Origin: Rouxiella aceris
GTDB taxonomy: Bacteria; Pseudomonadota; Gammaproteobacteria; Enterobacterales; Enterobacteriaceae
Assembly: GCF_012933545.1 (NCBI RefSeq)
Contig: NZ_JAADJU010000009.1
Span: forward strand, 124,001-188,000
Length of the DNA stretch: 64,000 nucleotides
Direction of reading: 5' to 3'
The notes below the pieces were generated by a model, which saw nothing but the letters and a program-made list of their open reading frames with translations, searched no databases and had not been told where the DNA came from. Both the position numbers and the translations under genes were made by a program. Of the stretch, positions 58,307-64,000 are shown in pieces (position 1 is the stretch's first letter; each line of letters begins with the position of its first letter).

Positions 58307-59203
58307 ATGGCCAAGGATCGTGCATTAACGCTTGAAGCATTGAGAGTGATGGATGCCATTGATCGGCGAGGCAGTTTTGCCGCTGCTGCCGATGAGCTGG
58401 GGCGCGTCCCTTCGGCATTAAGCTACACCATGCAAAAGCTGGAAGAAGAGCTGGACGTAGTGCTGTTTGATCGTTCAGGCCATCGCACCAAGTTTACCAA
58501 TGTGGGCAGAATGCTGCTTGAGCGCGGCCGGGTGTTGCTGGAAGCCGCCGATAAATTGACGGTGGATGCTGAAGCGCTGGCCCGCGGCTGGGAAACCCAT
58601 ATCACCATCGTTTGCGAAGCGTTGGCACCGGCGACACAGCTTTTTCCGCTGATCGAAAAACTGGCATTAAAGGCCAATACCCAGGTTTCCCTGATCACCG
58701 AAGTGCTGGCTGGTGCCTGGGAGCGTTTGGAAAATGGTCGCGCGGATATTGTTATTGCCCCGGATATGCATTTCCGTTCTTCGTCAGAGATTAACAGCCG
58801 CAAGCTTTATAAGTTGATCAGCGTGTACGTGGCCGCTCCTGACCATCCCATTCATCTCGAGGCAGAACCGCTGTCTGAAGTGACCCGGGTGAAATACCGT
58901 GGCATAGCCGTGGCTGATACCGCCCGTGAGCGTCCGGTGTTGACGGTGCAACTCCTGGATAAGCAGCAACGTTTAACGGTCAGCAGCCTGCCTGAGAAGC
59001 GTCTGGCGTTGATTGCCGGTCTTGGGGTGGCAACCATGCCCTATTCTATGGTCGAGCAGGATATTGCCGAAGGCCGCTTACGGGTAGTCAGTGCAGAATA
59101 CAATCGTGAAGCGGATATTATTATGGCCTGGCGTCGCGACAGTATGGGCGAAGCCAAGGCCTGGTTTTTGCGTGAAATCCCGCGTTTGCTGGCAACACGC
59201 TGA
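58307..59203 (+). CDS. yhaJ: YhaJ, LysR-family transcriptional regulator
   Basis: The 298-aa product equals E. coli YhaJ in length. It has an N-terminal winged HTH (MAKDRALTLEALRVMDAIDRRGSFAAAADELGRVPSALSYTMQKLEEEL) and a periplasmic-binding-like effector domain (about 90-295). E. coli YhaJ activates yqjF in response to aromatic compounds such as dinitrotoluene metabolites, and yqjF is encoded nearby at 60521. The start at 58307 is chosen by homology. Confidence 0.95.
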   Translation: MAKDRALTLEALRVMDAIDRRGSFAAAADELGRVPSALSYTMQKLEEELDVVLFDRSGHRTKFTNVGRMLLERGRVLLEAADKLTVDAEALARGWETHITIVCEALAPATQLFPLIEKLALKANTQVSLITEVLAGAWERLENGRADIVIAPDMHFRSSSEINSRKLYKLISVYVAAPDHPIHLEAEPLSEVTRVKYRGIAVADTARERPVLTVQLLDKQQRLTVSSLPEKRLALIAGLGVATMPYSMVEQDIAEGRLRVVSAEYNREADIIMAWRRDSMGEAKAWFLREIPRLLATR

Positions 59204-59249
59204 TTTGATGTCGAAAATGGGTAGGACTACTGTACAAGCCGCACTCTAC

Positions 59250-59335
59250 TGATAACGTCCATTTTTAGGGAGAGCGTCCCTGGGTGTGCTATGCCCGGGT
59301 ATCTCGATCATCAAGACGACTTGTAATCAAGCTCA
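59250..59335 (-). mobile_element. Internally deleted copy of the MITE-like element
   Basis: Reads TGATAACGTCC, TTTTTAGGGAGAG, then after loss of the central hairpin GGTGTGCTATGCCCGGGTAT, CTCGATCATCAAGACGAC and TTGTAATCAAGCTCA. It is in reverse orientation and ends exactly at the yhaJ terminator. Confidence 0.7.
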
Positions 59336-59358
59336 GGCTCCCGCACAGGAGCCTTTTC
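59335..59358 (+). terminator. Intrinsic terminator of yhaJ
   Basis: AGGCTCC (59335-59341) pairs with GGAGCCT (59348-59354), followed by TTTCTTT. It lies between yhaJ and the convergent yqjG. Confidence 0.75.
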
Positions 59359-59368
59359 TTTGCCATCT

Positions 59369-60355
59369 TCAAGCGAAGCGGGTATCGCGACCGTGGGCCG
59401 TATCGAGATCCTGCGCCGGCCCGGTGGAGATAATGCCATAAGGATTAATGGTGGCGTGGCTGCGGTAGTAGTGATTGCGGATATGGGCCATATCGACGGT
59501 TGCGGCAATGCCGGGGGTCTGGTAGATATCGCGTAAGAAGCCGTACAGGTTGGGATAATCACTGATGCGATGCCGGTCGCACTTGAAGTGGGTGACATAC
59601 ACCGGATCAAAACGGACCAGCGTGGTCCACAGACGCAGATCGGCTTCCGTCAGCTGTTGGCCGGTGAGAAAACGCTGTTTCTCGAGAATGGATTCCAGAC
59701 CATCCAGCGCCGCAAATACCCCGCTTACCGCCTGATCATAGGCTTGCTGACTGGTGGCAAAACCGGCTTTGTAGACACCGTTGTTAAGATCGCTGTAGAT
59801 CCAGGTGTTAAGTTCATCGATCTTCGCCTGTAAGGCGGTGGGATAATAGTCCCCCGCGCGCGCGCCAACGGCATCAAAAGCGCTGTTGAACATGCGCATA
59901 ATATCCGCAGATTCATTGCTGACAATGGTTTGTAACTTCTTATCCCACAGAATCGGCACTGTGACGCGACCACTGTAGTCGTGCTGCGCCCGCAGATAAA
60001 TTTCGTAAGCGTAATTCAGGTGGTAGAGCGAATCGCCGGTGGCTCCCGGAAAATCGTCGGCAAAGGTCCAGCCATTTTCCAGCATAATCGGATGCACCAC
60101 CGAAACCGGGATAATATCCTCCAGGCCCTTTAGCGCACGCATAATCAGCGTACGGTGTGCCCACGGACAGGCCAGTGAGACATACAGGTGGTAACGATCT
60201 TTCTCGGCGTTAAAACCGCCAATGCCATGCGTACCCGGTTGCCCGTCGGCGGTGATCCAGTTACGAAACTGTGCTGCCGAACGCTTGAAGTGTCCACCGG
60301 TTGACTTGGTGTCGTACCAGGTGTCTTGCCATTTCCCTTCTACCAATTGTCCCAT
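59369..60355 (-). CDS. yqjG: YqjG, glutathionyl-hydroquinone reductase
   Basis: The 328-aa Xi-class GST has the catalytic Cys63 in SLACPWAHRTL and the C-terminal helical domain with TEADLRLWTTLVRFDPVYVTHFKC. It removes glutathione from glutathionyl-hydroquinones formed during quinone detoxification. The length equals E. coli YqjG. It sits next to yqjF, another aromatic-responsive gene, and is convergent with yhaJ. Confidence 0.97.
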   Translation of the reverse strand: MGQLVEGKWQDTWYDTKSTGGHFKRSAAQFRNWITADGQPGTHGIGGFNAEKDRYHLYVSLACPWAHRTLIMRALKGLEDIIPVSVVHPIMLENGWTFADDFPGATGDSLYHLNYAYEIYLRAQHDYSGRVTVPILWDKKLQTIVSNESADIMRMFNSAFDAVGARAGDYYPTALQAKIDELNTWIYSDLNNGVYKAGFATSQQAYDQAVSGVFAALDGLESILEKQRFLTGQQLTEADLRLWTTLVRFDPVYVTHFKCDRHRISDYPNLYGFLRDIYQTPGIAATVDMAHIRNHYYRSHATINPYGIISTGPAQDLDTAHGRDTRFA

Positions 60356-60520
60356 AGTGACTCTCCTGTTTTGCCCGGCTAGCGCTACTGATATTCAGCC
60401 AGGAAAAGTAAATAAAACGGGCGAGGTGATAAATCACATCGCCCGAGAGGGGGTTTATTGCTGATCCACAAGATTAACTATAGTGCTTCATCTTGCTTGC
60501 TGACTGAAGTCAGGCCGAGA

Positions 60521-60913
60521 TTACCAGTTCTTTTTCAGCAAACGATCCAGGCTGAATGCACCAGGACCAGCGGCGAACAGCACCAGGAAGCCGCCAGCGA
60601 TGGACAGGTTTTTCATAAACATCATCTGGTTAATGGCAACCGCAAAGTCGGTGTGGAACAGCAATGCCGTCAGAACAGTAAAGATGGCGGTGATCAGCGC
60701 TGTGGTGCGAGTCAGGAAACCAAACAGGATGGCCAGACCGCCGCCAAACTCCAGCAAAATGGTCAACGGCAGGAAGAAGCTCGGCACGCCCATTGATGTC
60801 ATATAACCGGCCGTGGCTGAGTAAGCGCCCATTTTACCGTAACCGGCAACGATAAACAGAATTGGCATCAGAATGCGGGCAACCAGTAACGCTGTGTTAT
60901 GTACTTTGTTCAT
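60521..60913 (-). CDS. yqjF: YqjF, DoxX-family inner-membrane protein
   Basis: The 130-aa DoxX-type protein has four membrane segments (LLVARILMPILFIVAGYGKM; FFLPLTILLEFGGGLAILFGF; ALITAIFTVLTALLFH; LSIAGGFLVLFAAGPGAF). The start at 60913 gives the E. coli length and a 9-bp spacing from GGAG; the ATG at 60919 is also in frame. In E. coli it is induced by aromatic breakdown products through YhaJ, which is encoded 1.3 kb away. Confidence 0.94.
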   Translation of the reverse strand: MNKVHNTALLVARILMPILFIVAGYGKMGAYSATAGYMTSMGVPSFFLPLTILLEFGGGLAILFGFLTRTTALITAIFTVLTALLFHTDFAVAINQMMFMKNLSIAGGFLVLFAAGPGAFSLDRLLKKNW

Positions 60914-61253
60914 TATCATCGACTCCGAAAGGATAACGCCAAAAAAATTGGCTTAAATTTTTGTTTGGTTAAAAAGGATCGGTTGGCCTGTTTCCCTTCC
61001 GCGCCCTTGTTTGTGTTGATGGAGTTGATAATAAGGGCAAAATTAACAGTTTGTTAGCAAGTAAAACTGTCTATAAGCATCAAATAAATTGAAATAGGCA
61101 CGGTGGGTCAAGAAAAATGGCACCGGGACAAAACCTAACGTATTAACAGACAAAGCAAATGCTTTATGGCAGATAAGCCAATGGGCTTATCTGCCATGTC
61201 AGGGAGCATAGTTGGTGAGAAAAATTGATAGGGTAAAAACAGCAGGGAAAAGG
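60914..61253. other. yqjF/yqjK intergenic region with a strong hairpin
   Basis: 340 bp without a supported gene. A perfect 14-bp inverted repeat (ATGGCAGATAAGCC at 61166-61179 and GGCTTATCTGCCAT at 61184-61197) with an AATG loop lies downstream of the yqjD-E-K genes, and the yqjF promoter lies at the left end. Confidence 0.6.
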
Positions 61254-61541
61254 CTATCGGGACTTTATAAAGGTGCTGCGCAACAGACGTAAGGTACCCC
61301 ATAGGCTTAAGGCGCGGCGTGACCAGCGGATAAACTTATTGGGATGACGGATGCTGTAAATGGCGACGGCACTGGAGGCCACCACCAGATACTTGCGCAT
61401 GTCGATGATTTTCAACCAGGCGTGATCGAGCCGCGTTGTCGCCGTCAGCCATTCTGCTTTGGCCAACGCAAGATCGGCGCGTTCACGCTCGATCCTGCGT
61501 AATAGTCGGGCTTTTTCGATTACCGGTGCCGTTTTGCTCAT
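61254..61541 (-). CDS. yqjK: YqjK-like small membrane-associated protein
   Basis: The 95-aa basic protein has an N-terminal coiled region (LLRRIERERADLALAKAEWL) and a short hydrophobic segment (YLVVASSAVAIYSI). The family has no known biochemical role. The start overlaps the yqjE stop by 4 bp, so the two are translationally coupled. It is the last gene of the yqjDEK operon. Confidence 0.88.
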   Translation of the reverse strand: MSKTAPVIEKARLLRRIERERADLALAKAEWLTATTRLDHAWLKIIDMRKYLVVASSAVAIYSIRHPNKFIRWSRRALSLWGTLRLLRSTFIKSR

Positions 61542-61945
61542 TCCTGGTCTTCCTTTTCCAGTAAGGCACGATCGATCTCCAGCTGTTTGCGCGAAGCGCC
61601 CAGTAACGTCGAGCGTTTTGCCTTACTGAGTGTCCAGACACCAAAGATGATAGCCAACAACAGTAAAACCGCCGTGGAGGTCGCCAGTGCCGTCAGCCGG
61701 TAAGCGGGATCGATGGCCCAAAAAAGTACCACCAACAGGCTCATCAAACCAAACGCGGTAAAAATCAGGGTAATACCGGCCATCAGCAGCAACTGAAAAA
61801 GATTGGCTTTCTCTTCTTCAAGCTCAACCACAACCAGCCTCAACCGCGTTTCCACCATTCCGACCAGAATGGTGACAATACGTTGTGCACTGTCGAGTAT
61901 CCCTTTACCCGGTCCCTGCGACGGGATTCTTGGAGTCTCAGCCAT
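61538..61945 (-). CDS. yqjE: YqjE, inner-membrane phage holin-like/DUF1469 protein
   Basis: The 135-aa product has two adjacent membrane helices (LFQLLLMAGITLIFTAFGLMSLLVVLFW; LTALATSTAVLLLLAIIFGVWTL) and charged ends. The family is widespread in proteobacterial yqjD-yqjE-yqjK operons; its function is unsettled. It follows yqjD with a 2-bp gap. Confidence 0.93.
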   Translation of the reverse strand: MAETPRIPSQGPGKGILDSAQRIVTILVGMVETRLRLVVVELEEEKANLFQLLLMAGITLIFTAFGLMSLLVVLFWAIDPAYRLTALATSTAVLLLLAIIFGVWTLSKAKRSTLLGASRKQLEIDRALLEKEDQE

Positions 61946-61947
61946 AA

Positions 61948-62253
61948 TTAACGGCGAGCTAAGAGAACGCCAATCACCACGCCGACAGCGGCACCGATAC
62001 CGACACCTGTCCAGGGTTTCTCATGGACATATTCGTCAGCTTTACCGGCGATCTCTTTGGTCTGGTAAGCGATTTTGTCACCGGTATCGCTGAGGCGCGA
62101 ACGGGTATCTTTCAGCAAGCTTTCGGCTTTGCTGCGCAGTTTGTCTAATTCAGCCTTCGGCTTGTCGGTTGAAGTTTGTAGCACCTCTTCCAGCGTATCA
62201 GCCAGGGACTTAAGTTCAGCACGCAGATTTTCTGACGTAGTGTTAGTAGCCAT
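61948..62253 (-). CDS. yqjD: YqjD, ElaB-family membrane-anchored ribosome-binding protein
   Basis: The 101-aa product equals the E. coli length. It has a helical cytosolic part (SLADTLEEVLQTSTDKPKAELDKLRSKAESLL) and a C-terminal Gly-rich membrane helix GVGIGAAVGVVIGVLLARR. In E. coli it is RpoS-dependent and tethers ribosomes to the membrane in stationary phase. The start at 62253 (MATNTTSEN) is chosen over 62295. Confidence 0.96.
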   Translation of the reverse strand: MATNTTSENLRAELKSLADTLEEVLQTSTDKPKAELDKLRSKAESLLKDTRSRLSDTGDKIAYQTKEIAGKADEYVHEKPWTGVGIGAAVGVVIGVLLARR

Positions 62254-62411
62254 AATGTCGTCACTCCATAACTTTCTGATAAGAATATTAAACATAGCGG
62301 ATATTCGCGGCAGTGCAAATGCGATTGTTCTGGTTCATCAGGATAGCGTGCTAAGGGTTATTGGCACATATTTACCTGATTTGAAAAGAGAAAAATCACA
62401 GCTCTTTACAA

Positions 62412-62789
62412 TTAGCGCGTCGAGACCTGGTTGAGTTCATGCAGCGCTTCGTCTAATTTTTGCTGCTGTTTGCCAATTTTTTCTCGATTGCCGCTTTCCT
62501 GCGCTTTTTTCAATTCACGCGTACGTTCGTTAACTTTTTCCTGTTTTTCGGCGATTTTTTGCTGTTTATCCGCGCGTAGACCTTTTTCAGAGCAGTGCGC
62601 CTGACTTTCACTCAGGGCTCTTTGCAGTCCGGCAATCTGGTCTTTGTTATTGTGCTGATGGGCATATTCCAGCTGTTGCCTGATCTCATGCTGTTTGCTG
62701 GCGCAGGTTTCAGGTTGCGCGGCAGCATACGCTGAACTGGCCAGGGTCAGTGCGGGTAAAATAAACAATACAGGGAGAGAAAATTTCAT
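62412..62789 (-). CDS. yqjC: YqjC, periplasmic DUF1090 protein
   Basis: The 125-aa product has a signal peptide (LPVLFILPALTLASSAYA-A). The mature part is almost wholly charged alpha-helix (KQQKIAEKQEKVNERTRELKKAQESGNREKIGKQQQKLDEALHEL) with two Cys (CASKQHEI, AHCSEKG) that could pair. It is likely induced by acid or osmotic stress as in E. coli; its role is unknown. Confidence 0.93.
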   Translation of the reverse strand: MKFSLPVLFILPALTLASSAYAAAQPETCASKQHEIRQQLEYAHQHNNKDQIAGLQRALSESQAHCSEKGLRADKQQKIAEKQEKVNERTRELKKAQESGNREKIGKQQQKLDEALHELNQVSTR

Positions 62790-62995
62790 GGTGATCCATC
62801 CTATTTAATCAAAAAATGCCACAGGGCATTGTGTCCTTGAGCACCTGGCTTGGCTAAGTCAGGCTAATACGATTTTCTGCGCCTCGTGACTTGAGGCGTC
62901 GATCCGCAGAAGGCAGATACTATCCGCTATCTTGAGGTCACTATAGTGAGGGCAAGGGGGATTAGCTATTAAGCAAACTCTTAAAGCCGCTGCGT

Positions 62996-63385
62996 TTAGC
63001 CAAACTTTGACTGGTCGCGGGTGAGTTTACTCACCCATTGATGCGGCTGTTCACCGCTACAGGCTTTAATGGCATAGCCATTAGGCAGAAGGGTTTTTAA
63101 GGTGTCCTGCGCCAACTGTTGTTGTTGCTGCGACTGAAGTTTGACTACCAGACTGCCGTTGGCAGGGGTAATGCTTTCAATTTGCACGCCGTGCTGGCTA
63201 AGCCCCTGATACAACGTAAAGCCATCGGGGAGATCGGCACCAGACTGAATCGGGCTGATTTTTAGCGCGCCATTATTTTCTGGCATACCGGGCAAGGCGA
63301 TAACGCCCACGGTGGTCAGCATCAGCAAGGCCAGAATCACTGCCGGCCAAACGACATAGCCCTTTGATAAATTGAGTTTTAACAT
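62996..63385 (-). CDS. mzrA: MzrA, EnvZ-interacting modulator
   Basis: The 129-aa product has one N-terminal membrane helix (YVVWPAVILALLMLTTVGVIAL) and a periplasmic domain (LPDGFTLYQGLSQHGVQIESITPANGSLVVKLQ). In E. coli MzrA binds EnvZ and connects Cpx signalling to OmpR. The start at 63385 (MLKLNLSKG) is chosen because the longer frame from 63472 overlaps yqjA. It is 28 bp downstream of yqjA, as in E. coli. Confidence 0.9.
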   Translation of the reverse strand: MLKLNLSKGYVVWPAVILALLMLTTVGVIALPGMPENNGALKISPIQSGADLPDGFTLYQGLSQHGVQIESITPANGSLVVKLQSQQQQQLAQDTLKTLLPNGYAIKACSGEQPHQWVSKLTRDQSKFG

Positions 63386-63413
63386 GAATAAAGTCCAGCA
63401 AAAAGCATAGGTT

Positions 63414-64000
63414 TCATGTGTTTTTTCCTTTAGCCAACCGGTCAGCTTTTTTCTTTTTCCACAGCACGGCAAGGGATCCCACCAACCCCACTACCAGCAG
63501 AAGCAGCGGTAGTAGCATCAGGCACAGCATCAATTGATCTTCATATCTTTTAAACAGCGGTGTTTTGCCCAAAACATAGCCAATGCTGGTCAGAATCAAT
63601 ACCCAGAGTAAGCCGCTAACCCAGTTGAAAAACTGAAACCGGGTATTACTCAAGCCGGATATGCCGGCAATGGTCGGCAGCAAAGTACGAACAAAAGCGA
63701 TAAATCGGCCCAGCAGCAGTGCCGACAGACCGTGACGATGAAACAGCTGATGCGCCCGCTGGTGATACTGCACCGGTAAATGCGATAACCACCCTTGTAC
63801 CACGCGCGTATTGCCCAACCATTTGCCCTGAATATAACTTAACCAGCAACCAAGGCTGGCCGCTGTGGTCAGCAAAACCACGATAAGTGGAAAGTTGATG
63901 GCGCCTTTTGCCGCCAGCACACCCACCAGGATCAGCAAACTGTCACCGGGTAAAAATGCCGCCGGTAACAAACCATTTTCGAGGAAAATGATCATAAAAA
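63414..64000 (-). CDS. yqjA: YqjA, DedA-family membrane protein (5' truncated by window edge)
   Basis: The visible 195 residues match E. coli YqjA (220 aa) from residue about 35 on: [20 protein letters not shown], the DedA motif [19 protein letters not shown] and four membrane helices. The N-terminus lies beyond the right edge, and the apparent Met near 63995 is internal. DedA proteins are proton-dependent, flip polyprenyl-phosphate or related lipids, and YqjA supports alkaline and drug tolerance in E. coli. Confidence 0.95.
   Translation of the reverse strand, partial: FMIIFLENGLLPAAFLPGDSLLILVGVLAAKGAINFPLIVVLLTTAASLGCWLSYIQGKWLGNTRVVQGWLSHLPVQYHQRAHQLFHRHGLSALLLGRFIAFVRTLLPTIAGISGLSNTRFQFFNWVSGLLWVLILTSIGYVLGKTPLFKRYEDQLMLCLMLLPLLLLVVGLVGSLAVLWKKKKADRLAKGKNT

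Overview
The window looks like a chromosomal segment of an enterobacterium of the Yersiniaceae, most probably Serratia or a close relative. The inferences behind this are the order of the housekeeping genes, near-E. coli proteins throughout, an enterobacterial rnpB, and ERIC-type intergenic repeats. No phage, plasmid, tRNA, rRNA operon or CRISPR array was seen. The left edge cuts aaeA and the right edge cuts yqjA.

Layout. 1-8 kb: aromatic acid efflux (aaeA-aaeB), an aldehyde dehydrogenase of the succinate-semialdehyde type, a secreted barnase-like RNase with its barstar-like inhibitor, darP, pmbA/tldE and cytochrome b562. 8.3-16 kb: an accessory catabolic cluster. It has a stand-alone PRD protein, a small glycine-rich SFCGS protein, DUF4312, two membrane proteins (DUF4311, DUF4310), a COG3964-type amidohydrolase, a DgaE-type PLP ammonia lyase, a DgaF-type aldolase and a PRD/EIIB/EIIA regulator. 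No classical PTS permease, ABC transporter or sugar kinase is present, so the small proteins plus DUF4310/4311 are the best candidate for an undescribed, possibly PTS-like, uptake system. 16-24.4 kb, minus strand: yrbG-kdsD-kdsC-lptC-lptA-lptB-rpoN-hpf-ptsN-rapZ-ptsO, covering Kdo synthesis, LPS export, sigma 54 and the nitrogen PTS. 25-30 kb, plus strand: mlaFEDCB, ibaG and murA. 30-35 kb: degS, degQ, zapG and zapE. 35-44 kb: rplM-rpsI, sspA-sspB and gltB-gltD. 44.5-48.5 kb: arcB, the convergent sRNA arcZ, a decayed elbB and mtgA. 48.6-51.5 kb: a MipA/OmpV-type outer-membrane protein with a two-component system. 51.6-57 kb: dolP, diaA, yraN, lpoA, rsmI and rnpB. 57.5-64 kb: yhaK/yhaJ, yqjG, yqjF, yqjK-yqjE-yqjD, yqjC, mzrA and yqjA.

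Several envelope functions cluster here. Kdo is made by KdsD/KdsC, the LPS bridge is built from LptA/B/C, and lipid asymmetry is kept by Mla. Peptidoglycan involves MurA, MtgA and LpoA, and quality control uses DegS, DegQ and DolP. Regulation at several levels is visible: RpoN, PTSNtr, Hpf, ArcB with ArcZ, and SspA/SspB.

Intergenic DNA is unusually informative. A 133-bp MITE-like element occurs in three nearly identical full copies plus relics, nearly all just downstream of genes and often beside terminators. One copy is flanked by a 24-bp duplication of the murA/degS terminator. Two copies have been amplified with the 3'-end repeats of rnpB. ERIC-like elements lie before mlaF and between ptsN and rapZ. 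Both genes that normally flank arcB in enterobacteria (yhcC and elbB) are missing: elbB survives as a clear remnant and yhcC as at most a trace.
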